NCBI RefSeq assembly: GCF_001424875.1
Contig: NZ_LMCT01000067.1
Coordinates: 177,657-241,656, forward strand
From: Kitasatospora sp. Root107
GTDB lineage: Bacteria; Actinomycetota; Actinomycetes; Streptomycetales; Streptomycetaceae
Direction: 5' to 3'
DNA: 64,000 nt
Position numbers and translations under genes: made by a program. This document shows, in pieces, positions 18,853-26,959 of the stretch. Position 1 is the first letter of the stretch. Each line of letters opens with the position of its first letter. Under the pieces are notes generated by a model. It had not been told where the DNA came from and did no database searches. It was given only the letters and a program-made list of their open reading frames with translations.

Positions 18853-18923
18853 GGCGGACTTCCTTCCGGGGACACGGGGTGGTGGTGTCACGAAGGTTGC
18901 GGGTCAAGGAGGTTGGCAGCCAG

Positions 18924-18953
18924 TCAGCAGTTCATGCGGATACCGCTGGTCAT
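18924..18953 (-). CDS. Possible 9-codon leader ORF (MTSGIRMNC)
   Basis: ATG...TGA encodes MTSGIRMNC, with Cys just before the stop, about 70 nt upstream of the coupled short ORF. Cys-ending leaders are known before some actinomycete sulfur genes. Here there is no strong ribosome site, and the reading is speculative. Confidence 0.2.
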   Translation of the reverse strand: MTSGIRMNC

Positions 18954-19009
18954 AGGACGGACCGGGCCCCTCAGCGCGGTGCCCCGGCCGCCGGACCGCA
19001 GTCCCGTCC

Positions 19010-19038
19010 TTGACCTGCTACGGGCCCCCACCTAGGGT
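19010..19038 (+). promoter_or_regulatory. Vegetative-type promoter (TTGACC -17- TAGGGT)
   Basis: TTGACC (19010-19015) and TAGGGT (19033-19038) are separated by exactly 17 bp. This is a good match to streptomycete HrdB-type promoters. The expected transcription start coincides with the ATG at 19045, predicting a leaderless transcript. Confidence 0.6.
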
Positions 19039-19044
19039 GCCGGT

Positions 19045-19143
19045 ATGGCAATCCGGCGGACCGACTTCACCCTGGTCGGGATCGGCGGCTCGTGGCACCG
19101 ACGGTGTTTCGACGAGCTGTGTCCCCGCGCATCTCGGCGCTGA
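19045..19143 (+). CDS. Putative leaderless small ORF (32 aa)
   Basis: Starts at the expected +1 of the promoter just upstream. It encodes a 32-residue basic peptide beginning MAIRRTDFTLVGIGG and containing two Cys residues (RRCFDELCPRAS) near the C-terminus. Short Cys-containing, leaderless ORFs act as attenuation leaders in actinomycetes, but this one does not clearly match the known families. The next gene on the strand is an atypical LuxR-type regulator. The function is unknown. Confidence 0.4.
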   Translation: MAIRRTDFTLVGIGGSWHRRCFDELCPRASRR

Positions 19144-19293
19144 CCGCCCAGCCACCCTCTCGGCGGCGCCCTTTCGAAGCCAGGCCCGTCCGGCCCGCCG
19201 CCCGTCCCCCACGGCTAGCGGCCGTCGTACCGAGCCCGCCGCAGTGCCGAGCCCCCGGGCCCGGCCCGCCACGTCCGAGGGGACCGTAACGCC

Positions 19294-19359
19294 ATGCCTC
19301 ACCATGTCCTGTCAGCTCACCCCACCACCTCCCTCGCCCCGCACCGGGACGGTGCGTGA
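19294..19359 (+). CDS. Small ORF translationally coupled to the LuxR-type regulator
   Basis: A 21-codon ORF (MPHHVLSAHPTTSLAPHRDG...) has GAGGGG upstream at a long spacing. Its TGA overlaps the ATG of the regulator (TGATG). It is His- and Pro-rich with no recognisable domain, and may simply couple translation. Confidence 0.35.
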   Translation: MPHHVLSAHPTTSLAPHRDGA

Positions 19360-20264
19360 TGGCGGCCCTGACCGGCCGGAGCGCGCCGTCCACCGCGCGT
19401 AGCCACCGGGCCGGACCGCGCCGCTACCCGCACCTCGGCGCCGGCCCGGCGGTCGGGGCCGAGGCTCCGTACGTGCAGGCCCTGCACGCCGAGATCGACA
19501 ACCCGCTCGACCTGATCGCCGGTCACCAGCTGCTCACCGAACCGGCCGGCCGCCGGCCCACCACGCAGCAGTGCGACTGCGGCCACCCGGTGTGCGGCGG
19601 CCACCGGACGGACCGGACCCGGATCTTCCTGATGGAGCGTCATCCGGTGGCCAGCGCCGGTCTGCGCTCGGTGCTGGCCACCGTGCCGGGCCTGGCCGTG
19701 GTCGGCAGCACCGGCGACCCGGCCGGGGCGGTGGCGGCGGTGCGAAGGGTCCGGCCGGACGTCATCCTGCTCGGCCGGGGCGCCTCGCTCGGCGACGACC
19801 TGGCGATGGTGGCCGCGCTGCGCGGCCCGGACGGTGCGCCGGAGGCCCGGGTGCTGCTGCTGCGGCGGGCCGAGTCCACCACCGAGGCAGGCCGGATCCT
19901 GCTGGCCGGGGCCAGCGGCTGCTTCCCGCTCGACCTGTCCGAGGACCGGATCATCGGCGCGGTCCAACTCGCCGCCGCCGGCGGGTCGGTGTTCCTGCCC
20001 GCACCGCCACCGGCCCGGGTGCACCCGGCCAGCCTGGCCGGGCAGGCGGCCGAACCACCGCTCCAGCAGGTCGGGTTGACCGGCCGGGAGCGGGACGTGC
20101 TGGCGCAGCTGGCCCGGGGGCTGAGCAACGCCGAGATCGGCCGGGAGCTGGCGCTGGCCGAGGCGACCGTGAAGAAGCACCTGACCCAGGCGATGCGCAA
20201 GATCGGCCAGTCCGACCGGCTGCGTGCCGCACTGTACGCACACCGGCACGGCCTGGCGGGCTGA
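19359..20264 (+). CDS. LuxR/NarL-type regulator with degenerate receiver domain
   Basis: A 301-aa protein. Residues about 1-85 are a non-conserved, basic region ending in a Cys/His cluster (QQCDCGHPVCGGH). Residues about 88-215 follow the receiver fold (RIFLMERHPVASAGLRSVL), but the phospho-acceptor position reads VILLGRGAS instead of LLDxxMP. The usual acidic pair is ME, and the conserved Lys of GYLxK is lost (GASGCFPLD). The C-terminal LuxR HTH is intact (LTGRERDVLAQLARGLSNAE...ATVKKHLTQAM). It is therefore probably phosphorylation-independent. It lies just upstream of the biosynthetic operon and may activate it. The ATG at 19359 is preferred to a GTG at 19356. Confidence 0.85.
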   Translation: MAALTGRSAPSTARSHRAGPRRYPHLGAGPAVGAEAPYVQALHAEIDNPLDLIAGHQLLTEPAGRRPTTQQCDCGHPVCGGHRTDRTRIFLMERHPVASAGLRSVLATVPGLAVVGSTGDPAGAVAAVRRVRPDVILLGRGASLGDDLAMVAALRGPDGAPEARVLLLRRAESTTEAGRILLAGASGCFPLDLSEDRIIGAVQLAAAGGSVFLPAPPPARVHPASLAGQAAEPPLQQVGLTGRERDVLAQLARGLSNAEIGRELALAEATVKKHLTQAMRKIGQSDRLRAALYAHRHGLAG

Positions 20265-20288
20265 ACCTTCAGGCAGGCGCTTCGCCAT

Positions 20289-20368
20289 GCACCACCAGGG
20301 GCACGGGGAACTGCGACGCCGACCTCAGGAGCGTGATCGCCGCGTAAAGGGGGTCAGGCACTTTCGCT
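20289..20368 (+). repeat. Dispersed repeat, copy C
   Basis: A single unit in plus orientation: GCACCACCAGGGGCACGGGG, then AACTGCGACGCCGACCTCAG, GAGCGTGATCGCCGCGTAAA and GTCAGGCACTTTCGC. It matches the minus-strand reading of the right half of copy A over about 70 nt. It lies in the gap between the LuxR-type regulator and the biosynthetic operon. Confidence 0.85.
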
Positions 20369-20504
20369 TGTACGGGAGGGCGACCTTCGGAGTAGTCCGG
20401 TGCTCCGATGGTCGCCCCAACCGGGTCCGTTCGGGGCTACTTCGTCAGGTGGCCGGTTCCTAGCGTGGAGGTACACGCCAGAACCCGCCGAAGGGAGCAG
20501 TCCG

Positions 20505-21296
20505 TTGAGCGATGTGCCCGAGGGTGCCGCAGCGCCCGCGCAGCCCGCGCCGGCCACCGCCGTCCTTCCCCAGCCTGCCGCCGTCACCGTTCCCGGCTCC
20601 GGTCTCGGCTGCTGGGACGAGCAGCCCAGATCGCCGTACCGCACGATGCCGGAGGCCGAGCGCTCGGCGCTCTGGCGTCAGCGGCTGCACGAGGCCGAGG
20701 CCGGGCTGACCCGCTATCTGGTCTCCCGGGGGGACGGCGTCCACCTGACCGACTGGTTCACCCTGCAGTCCGCGATCTTCGCCGATCTGCCGGACCAGGC
20801 GACCGCCGGGGCGGCGGAGTGGCAACGGGTGTTCTTCCGGGGCCAGGCGCTGATGGAGCGTTTCCTGGTCGGCCGGTACGGCGAGCCCGCCCTCGCCGAG
20901 TGGGCCAGGTCCAATGCCGACGTGCACCGCGAGGTCGAGCCGGACCACGGCCGGGGCGCCGCCGACCCGATCCACCGGATCGCCCGGCAGGCTGAACTGT
21001 ACGGCTCCGACTACGAGTTCGACGACGAGCAGCCGCCGAGCGCGGACCGGGCCGCGCTCACCATCACGCACTGCGCGATCTGGGACTACCGCGAGCAGGC
21101 CCGCCGCAGCGGCGTCCGGCTCACCCTGGCCTCGCCGTGCACCTACTGCACCGAGGCCACCTCCGCCAACATCCGGGCCAAGGGCTTCCGCCCGGAGTAC
21201 CGGCTGCGCAGCGGCCCGACCGGCCACGGCTGCCGCTGGGAAGCCTCGGCGCCCGCCTCGGTGCCTGCCGACCCCGACCCCCGCCAGGAGGCGTGA
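20505..21296 (+). CDS. L-2-amino-thiazoline-4-carboxylate (ATC) hydrolase-like protein
   Basis: A 263-aa protein. The first 45 residues are Pro/Ala-rich and probably disordered. The rest is helical and ends in a Cys-rich part: THCAIWDYREQ (Cys190), SPCTYC (Cys212, Cys215) and GHGCRWEA (Cys243). This pattern resembles the ATC-hydrolase family, whose founding member opens a thiazoline ring in cysteine formation, but the match is judged by eye. The TTG at 20505 has AAGGGAG 7 nt upstream and a frame start at 20400 has not. It is the first gene of a five-gene operon, with its stop overlapping the next ATG by one base. Confidence 0.6.
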   Translation: MSDVPEGAAAPAQPAPATAVLPQPAAVTVPGSGLGCWDEQPRSPYRTMPEAERSALWRQRLHEAEAGLTRYLVSRGDGVHLTDWFTLQSAIFADLPDQATAGAAEWQRVFFRGQALMERFLVGRYGEPALAEWARSNADVHREVEPDHGRGAADPIHRIARQAELYGSDYEFDDEQPPSADRAALTITHCAIWDYREQARRSGVRLTLASPCTYCTEATSANIRAKGFRPEYRLRSGPTGHGCRWEASAPASVPADPDPRQEA

Positions 21297-23125
21297 TGTG
21301 TGGCCTGACCGGCTGGCTCGACTGGGACACCGACCTGCGCCACGCGGGCCGCACCGTCCGGGAGATGACCGCCACCCTGGCCTGCCGGGGCCCGGACGCC
21401 GAGGGTGTCTGGCTCTCCCGGCACCTGGCCCTCGGCCACCGCAGGCTGTCGGTGATCGACCTGGCCGGCGGGGGGCAGCCGCTGGCCGACGCGGAGACTC
21501 CGCAGGCGGTGCTGGCCTACAACGGCGAGCTGTACAACTACCGCGAGTTGCGGCGGGAGTTGGAGTCGTACGGGCACCGCTTCCGGACCGACTCGGACAC
21601 CGAGGTGGTGCTCCGCTCGCACCTGCAGTGGGGCGCCGCCGCCCCGGAGCGGTTCAACGGGATCTTCGCGTACGCCGTCTGGGACACCCGGGGTGAGGAA
21701 CTGCTGCTGGTCCGGGACCACCTGGGGATCAAGCCGCTGTACTGGCACCCGCACCGCAGTGGGGTGCTGTTCGGCTCCGAGCCCAAGGCCCTGCTGGCCA
21801 ACCCGCTGTTCCCGGCCGAACTCGACGCGACGGGGGTGGCCGAGCTGTTCGCCCTGCCTGCCGCCCCGACCGCCGGGCACGGGCTGTTCCGGGGGCTGAA
21901 CGAGGTCCGTCCCGGCCACCTGGTCCGGATCACCCGGGGTGCCACCACCGAAGTCCGGTACTGGCGGCTGGAGTCGGCCGCGCACACCGACTCGCCCGAG
22001 GCGACCCGGGCGCACGTCCGGGAGCTGCTGGCCGACGCGGTGGAGCGTCAACTGCTCAGCGACGTACCGCTCTGCACGCTGCTCTCCGGCGGTGTGGACT
22101 CCAGCGCGATCACCGCCCTGGCGGCGCTCGCCCGGGAGCGGAACGGCCAGGGCAAGATCACCAGCTTCTCGGTGGACTTCCCCGGCAGCGCCGACCGCAC
22201 GCCCGACGCCTGGCGGACCAGCCTGGACGCACCGTACGTGCAGGCCGCCGCCGAGCACATCGGCACCCTGCACACCTCGGTCCTGATACCCGACGACGAC
22301 CTGCTGCTCGCCCGGGACGCCGTGCTGCGGGCCCGCGACCGGCCCGGCTGGGGCGAGATGGACGCCTCGCTGCACCTGCTCTTCCGCGAGGTGCGGCACC
22401 GCTCCACCGTCGCGCTCTCCGGCGAGGCCGCCGACGAGATCTTCGGCGGCTACCCCTACTTCCACGACGCCGCCGCGCTGGCCTCGGGCACCTTCCCCTG
22501 GCTGCACGGCCGGGCCACCCCGGCCGACCTGCTCCGCCCCGAGGTCAGGGCCGAGGTCCGCCCCGAGGAGTACACCGCCGAGGCGTACCGCCGGTCGATC
22601 GCCGAAGTGCCGGTGCTGGCCGGGGAGTCGGCGGCCGACGCCCGGGTCCGCGAGGTGTTCCACCTGGCGCTGACCCGCTGGCTGCCGCCGCTGCTGGACC
22701 GGGTGGACCGGGTATCGATGTCGGTCGGCCTGGAGGTCCGGGTGCCGTTCTGCGACCACCGGCTGGTGGAGTACCTGTGGAACGTGCCGTGGGCGCTCAA
22801 GGCACCCGGCGGCCGGGCCAAGGGCCTGCTCCGGGACGCCGTCCGGGATCTGCTGCCCCCGCAGGTGACGGACCGTCCGAAGAGCGGCTACCCCTCCACC
22901 CCGGCGGTCCGCTACACCGAGGTGCTCACCGAGCGGGCACATGCGCTGCTGGCCGACCCGCAGGCCCCGGTCTTCGATCTGGTCGACCGGGCGGTGGTCC
23001 GGCAACTGCTCGCCGAGGGACAGCCGTTGCCCAGTCCGCGGACCGCGCCCAACCCGGTCGGCGGTCTCGACCACCTGGTCCAGGTCGACGAGTGGCTGCG
23101 CGCCTACCGGGTGGGGCTGCGGTGA
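21296..23125 (+). CDS. Asparagine-synthase-like glutamine-dependent amidotransferase
   Basis: A 609-aa class B asparagine synthetase homologue. Cys2 (MCGLTGW) is the glutaminase nucleophile, so glutamine can donate ammonia, unlike beta-lactam synthetases that lost it. The synthetase half has the PPi loop LLSGGVDSSA at 263-271, the SGEAADEIFGGY motif and VPFCDHRLVEY. It may amidate, or couple an amine to, a carboxylate activated as an acyl-adenylate. Ribosome site AGGAGG lies just upstream. Its context among a monooxygenase and a methyltransferase suggests specialised metabolism rather than asparagine supply. Confidence 0.88.
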   Translation: MCGLTGWLDWDTDLRHAGRTVREMTATLACRGPDAEGVWLSRHLALGHRRLSVIDLAGGGQPLADAETPQAVLAYNGELYNYRELRRELESYGHRFRTDSDTEVVLRSHLQWGAAAPERFNGIFAYAVWDTRGEELLLVRDHLGIKPLYWHPHRSGVLFGSEPKALLANPLFPAELDATGVAELFALPAAPTAGHGLFRGLNEVRPGHLVRITRGATTEVRYWRLESAAHTDSPEATRAHVRELLADAVERQLLSDVPLCTLLSGGVDSSAITALAALARERNGQGKITSFSVDFPGSADRTPDAWRTSLDAPYVQAAAEHIGTLHTSVLIPDDDLLLARDAVLRARDRPGWGEMDASLHLLFREVRHRSTVALSGEAADEIFGGYPYFHDAAALASGTFPWLHGRATPADLLRPEVRAEVRPEEYTAEAYRRSIAEVPVLAGESAADARVREVFHLALTRWLPPLLDRVDRVSMSVGLEVRVPFCDHRLVEYLWNVPWALKAPGGRAKGLLRDAVRDLLPPQVTDRPKSGYPSTPAVRYTEVLTERAHALLADPQAPVFDLVDRAVVRQLLAEGQPLPSPRTAPNPVGGLDHLVQVDEWLRAYRVGLR

Positions 23126-23652
23126 GCCCGCGCCCCGCGGCCCGGTCGGACGCGCTCCGGGCCGCCGCCCGGTACTGGAGCACCGGCGTCGCGGTGCTCA
23201 CCGCCCGGTCCGGTGACGAGGTGTTCGCCAAGACCGTGTCCTCCTTCACCACCCTCTCCCTGGACCCACCGCTGATCAGCGTCGCGGTGGCCGCGCACAG
23301 CCCGCTGGCCACTGCCGTCCGCACCGAAGGCCGGTACGCGGTATCGGTGCTGACGGTAGGTCAGCAGGCGGTCGGCCGACGCTTCGCCACCCCGGGGGCG
23401 GGCCGGGCGCTCGGGATGTTCACCACCGTCCCGATGCACACCGAGGTCACCGGAGCCCCCGTCCTCGACCACTGCCTGGCCTGGTTCGACTGCCGGCTCC
23501 AGGCCGCCCTGCCCGGTGGTGACCACGCCCTGCTGATCGGCGAGGTGCTGGCCGTGGACGGCCGCCCGGGCGAACCGCTGCTCTACCACGACGGCCAGTA
23601 CCGCGAGTTGGCCGCCCACCACGCCATGACCTCGACAGGAGCCAACGCATGA
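23122..23652 (+). CDS. Flavin reductase domain protein
   Basis: A 176-aa member of the FMN-binding split-barrel flavin reductases. Landmarks are YWSTGVAVLTAR, FAKTVSSFTTLSLDPPLISVAV and the C-terminal LYHDGQYREL. It should reduce FAD or FMN with NAD(P)H and supply it to the HpaB-type oxygenase encoded next. The GTG at 23122 overlaps the previous stop (GTGA), and its own stop overlaps the next ATG (ATGA). Confidence 0.9.
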   Translation: MSPRPAARSDALRAAARYWSTGVAVLTARSGDEVFAKTVSSFTTLSLDPPLISVAVAAHSPLATAVRTEGRYAVSVLTVGQQAVGRRFATPGAGRALGMFTTVPMHTEVTGAPVLDHCLAWFDCRLQAALPGGDHALLIGEVLAVDGRPGEPLLYHDGQYRELAAHHAMTSTGANA

Positions 23653-25139
23653 CCCTACTGGACACGCCCGCCCTCGGACGGGGCCTGCTCACGGGTGAGC
23701 GGTACCTGGCCGAACTCGACGACGGCCGCGAGCTCTACCTGGACGGCCGCCGCGTCGACAACCCCGCCGAACACCCCGCCTTCCGGCCCGCCGCCGAGGA
23801 GCTCGCCCGGCTGCTGGATCTCCAGCACGACCCCGCGCACCGGGACCTGCTGACCTGGCAGGACCCGGACACCGGGCAGCGGATCGCCCGCGCCTACCAG
23901 CCGCCGCGCACCCTGGAGGACCTCCGACTGCAGCGCCGCAGCGCCGAGTTCTGGCACGCCGAGGCGCTCGGCCAGCACGGCCGTTCGCCGGCCTTCATGG
24001 CCTCGATCGCGCTCGGCGTGTACGACTTCCGGCACCAACTCGCGAGCAGCGACGCCCGGTTCGGCGCCAATGCGGAAGCCTGGTACCGGCACGTGTCGAG
24101 CAACGACCTGGTGCTCTCGCACGCCCTCGGCGACCCGCAGATCGACCGCTCGGCCGACCCGGTGGACGACCCCGACCTGGCGCTGCGGGTGCTGGAGGAG
24201 AACGAGCACGGCATCGTGGTGCGCGGCGCCAAGCAGCTCACCACGCTGGCGCCGCTGGCCCAGGAGGTGCTGGTCTACCTGTCGGCCTCGTTCACCCAGC
24301 GGCGCGGCGAGCAGTTCGTGGTCTGGTTCGCGCTGCCGCTGAACACCCCCGGCCTGCTCACCCTCTGCCGGGAGCCGCTCGGCAGCTCCCCGTGGGGCCA
24401 CGCCCACCCGCTCGGCGCCCGGTTCGACGAGCAGGACGCGATGCTGTTCTTCGACGACGTACTGGTCCCCTGGGACCGGGTCTTCCTGCTCAGGGACGGC
24501 GAGTTGGCCCGGACCGGCCTGGGGCGGATCAACGCCTGGAGCGCGTACATCGGCCACGTCCGCTACCGCGAACGGCTGCGCACCCTGCTGGCCACCGCGA
24601 CCCTGGTGGCCGAGTCGATCGGGGTGGACGGCTTCCGCAACGTCCAGGAGGACCTGGGGCGGTTGGCCGGGTACGCCGAACTCACCGAGTACTTCATCGA
24701 CGCCGCCGAGGCCCGTGCCAAGGTCACCGACAGCGGCCTGCTGGCGCCCGGCGACACCGCCGCCAGCCGGGTCTGGTCGGCCGAGGTGGCGGCGAGCGCG
24801 GTCGAGATCGTCCGCAAGATCGGCGCCTCCGGACTGCTGATGCAGCCCACCGCGAACGACCTGGCCAACCCCCGGCTCCGCCCGCACCTGGACCGCTACA
24901 TGCGCGGCCGGGGGATCGACGCCGAGCACAAGTCCCGGCTGTTCCGGCTGGCCTGGGAGCTGACCGGGGACGGCTTCGGCCAGCGCCAGGACCTCTACGA
25001 GTACGTCCACCGGGGCGATCTGACCCGCAACCGGATCAACATCTTCCGCCGCTACGACCAGAGCAGCGTCCGGGAACGGCTACTGCAGCTCATCGACACC
25101 CCCGCCCCCATCCCCACCCCCGAGGAGGCCCAGCAGTGA
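23649..25139 (+). CDS. HpaB-family FADH2-dependent monooxygenase
   Basis: A 496-aa oxygenase of the 4-hydroxyphenylacetate 3-hydroxylase large-subunit family. Landmarks are ERYLAELDDGRELYLDGRRV, LYDLQHDP-like LLDLQHDPAHRDLLTW, PRTLEDLRLQRRS and ILNQ-like flavin-site regions through the acyl-CoA-dehydrogenase fold. With the adjacent reductase it forms a two-component system. Members hydroxylate phenols (tyrosine, coumarate) and, in some pathways, other aromatic or amine substrates; the substrate here is unknown. The length is normal. Confidence 0.9.
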   Translation: MTLLDTPALGRGLLTGERYLAELDDGRELYLDGRRVDNPAEHPAFRPAAEELARLLDLQHDPAHRDLLTWQDPDTGQRIARAYQPPRTLEDLRLQRRSAEFWHAEALGQHGRSPAFMASIALGVYDFRHQLASSDARFGANAEAWYRHVSSNDLVLSHALGDPQIDRSADPVDDPDLALRVLEENEHGIVVRGAKQLTTLAPLAQEVLVYLSASFTQRRGEQFVVWFALPLNTPGLLTLCREPLGSSPWGHAHPLGARFDEQDAMLFFDDVLVPWDRVFLLRDGELARTGLGRINAWSAYIGHVRYRERLRTLLATATLVAESIGVDGFRNVQEDLGRLAGYAELTEYFIDAAEARAKVTDSGLLAPGDTAASRVWSAEVAASAVEIVRKIGASGLLMQPTANDLANPRLRPHLDRYMRGRGIDAEHKSRLFRLAWELTGDGFGQRQDLYEYVHRGDLTRNRINIFRRYDQSSVRERLLQLIDTPAPIPTPEEAQQ

Positions 25140-26002
25140 CCACCGCGTCCGCCGTCGAGATCCAGGCCGGAACGCTGGCCGGCTACGCCGATGCCAGCCG
25201 ACTGCGCCAAGTCCTGGACCGGGACTGGGTGCTGGACCAGGTGACCGGCAGCCCCGAGACCCTGATCGACCTCGGCAGCGGCATCGGCCAGCTGCTGGAG
25301 ACCGCCCTGGACCGCCACTCCTCGCTGCGGCTCGCCGTCGGCCTGGAGCGTTCCGAACACCGGATCGCCGAGGCCACCGAGCGGCTCCGCCGGTTCCCCG
25401 GCCGGACCGCCCTGCACCAGGCCGACCTGACCGACCCCCAGCCGCTGCCGCTGCTCGCCGACGTGGTCACCATGACCTCGGTGCTGCACTGGCTGTACCC
25501 CGTGGAGGACCGGATCTTCTCCTGGGTGGCCGACCGGCTCGCCCCCGACGGCAGCTTCCTGCTGACCACCTACCACCCGGCCCGCGACGCGTTCGGGCTC
25601 GGCGGCGAGGACGAGCTGGTCCGGGCCGCACTGGTCGCCACCGGGGTCGAACTCGCTGATGTGCCCAGGGTGTTCGAGCATGGCGAGGTGCTGCCGATCG
25701 GCACCAGGACCCGGCCCGCCGAGGAGCTCGGGGCTCTGCTGGCCCGGTACTTCACGGTGGACTCCTACCTGGAGCGGGACGCGGTGGTCACCGTGCAGGA
25801 CGCGGCCCAGTACGAGCACTTCCACGCCGCCACCTTCGGCGACTACTACAGCCGGCTGGTGCCTCCCGCGCTGCGCACCGCGTTCTTCCGGGTGATCGGC
25901 GAGACCGCGCTGCAGCGGCAGGACGAACTCGGCTGGGTGAGCCACATGCCCGTACGCCTGTGGAGGCTCGGGCCGCTCGAGGCCGGCGCCCCTCTAGGCT
26001 GA
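25136..26002 (+). CDS. Class I SAM-dependent methyltransferase
   Basis: A 288-aa Rossmann-fold methyltransferase. Motif I is LIDLGSGIGQLLE (residues about 43-55), followed by an acidic loop GLERSEHR and motif SVLHWLYPVEDRIFSW. The GTG at 25136 overlaps the monooxygenase stop (GTGA). As the last gene of the five-gene operon, it probably methylates the oxidised or amidated product. Whether O-, N- or C-methylation occurs cannot be told. Confidence 0.88.
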   Translation: MTTASAVEIQAGTLAGYADASRLRQVLDRDWVLDQVTGSPETLIDLGSGIGQLLETALDRHSSLRLAVGLERSEHRIAEATERLRRFPGRTALHQADLTDPQPLPLLADVVTMTSVLHWLYPVEDRIFSWVADRLAPDGSFLLTTYHPARDAFGLGGEDELVRAALVATGVELADVPRVFEHGEVLPIGTRTRPAEELGALLARYFTVDSYLERDAVVTVQDAAQYEHFHAATFGDYYSRLVPPALRTAFFRVIGETALQRQDELGWVSHMPVRLWRLGPLEAGAPLG

Positions 26003-26041
26003 CGTACGACGGAACGACCATCCGCCCGAGGAGCTCACAGC

Positions 26042-26899
26042 ATGTCAACTCCCCTCGTCAGCCAGGAACTCGGTGCCTTCCTCCGCGCCCACCGCGAGCA
26101 GCTCAAGCCCGCCGACGTCGGCCTGAGATCCACCGCCCGGCGCCGGACCCCGGGCCTGCGGCGGGAGGAGGTGGCCTCGCTGTCGGGGGTCGGACTGGCC
26201 TGGTACACCTGGCTGGAGCAGGGCCGGGTGACCGCCTCCCGGCAGGTCCTGGAGGCGGTCACCCGGGCGCTGCAACTGGACGCGGCCGGTCTGCGGCACG
26301 CGATGCGGCTGGCCGGCTACCACGAGCCGGCCGGCCCGACTCCGGCGGACGGCGGCCTGGCTGCCGCCGTCCAACCCGTGTTGGACTCCTGGCCGTTGAG
26401 CCCGGCGGTGCTGCTCGACCGGCACTTCGACCTGCTCGGCTGGAACGCGCCCTGGTCCGCGCTCTGGGGCCCGCCCGAGGCGGTGCCCGCCGACCGGCGC
26501 AACCTGATGTGGCTGATGGCCGCCGACCAGCGGCTGCGGACGGTGCTGCACGACTGGGAGCCGCTGGCCATGAACGTCTTCCAGCACTTCCGCGCCCAGG
26601 CCGGGCCCGCCCTCGCCGACCCGCGCACCGGCGAGGTCTACCGCCACCTGGACGAGGACGCACCGGAGCTCAGGCACTGGTGGGGCTGCCACTCGGTGGC
26701 CGAACTCACCGCCCGGGCCGTGCTGGTGGAACCGGCCGGGATCGGTCCGGTCCGGCTCACCCTGTCGTCCTTCCACCCGGTGGACGACCCGTCTGCGCTG
26801 GTGCTGCTCTTCACCCCGGCCGGGGCCGAGGACCGGGTCCGGATGACCTCGCTGACCGAGCGTCCGCTGCGGTCGGTGCCCGCGCGGGAGGCAGGCTGA
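26042..26899 (+). CDS. XRE/MmyB-type transcriptional regulator 1
   Basis: A 285-aa regulator with an N-terminal helix-turn-helix (RRTPGLRREEVASLSGVGLAW and YTWLEQGR), followed by a MmyB-like PAS-related ligand domain (LDRHFDLLGWNAPWSALWG, RRNLMWLM). Family members often control an adjacent transporter or redox gene. It starts 40 bp after the methyltransferase gene, convergent with an MFS exporter, and ends at a strong bidirectional terminator. A paralogue is at 30000-30854. Confidence 0.9.
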   Translation: MSTPLVSQELGAFLRAHREQLKPADVGLRSTARRRTPGLRREEVASLSGVGLAWYTWLEQGRVTASRQVLEAVTRALQLDAAGLRHAMRLAGYHEPAGPTPADGGLAAAVQPVLDSWPLSPAVLLDRHFDLLGWNAPWSALWGPPEAVPADRRNLMWLMAADQRLRTVLHDWEPLAMNVFQHFRAQAGPALADPRTGEVYRHLDEDAPELRHWWGCHSVAELTARAVLVEPAGIGPVRLTLSSFHPVDDPSALVLLFTPAGAEDRVRMTSLTERPLRSVPAREAG

Positions 26900-26902
26900 C
26901 GC

Positions 26903-26936
26903 GGAACCGCCCGGGGCGCGCGCCCCGGGCGGTTCC
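26903..26936. terminator. Perfect 34-bp palindrome, bidirectional terminator
   Basis: Arms GGAACCGCCCGGGGCGC and its exact complement form a GC-rich hairpin between the convergent regulator and MFS genes, 3 bp after the regulator stop. Confidence 0.8.
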
Positions 26937-26959
26937 CAGCGGTGGACTCAGCGGTGGAC

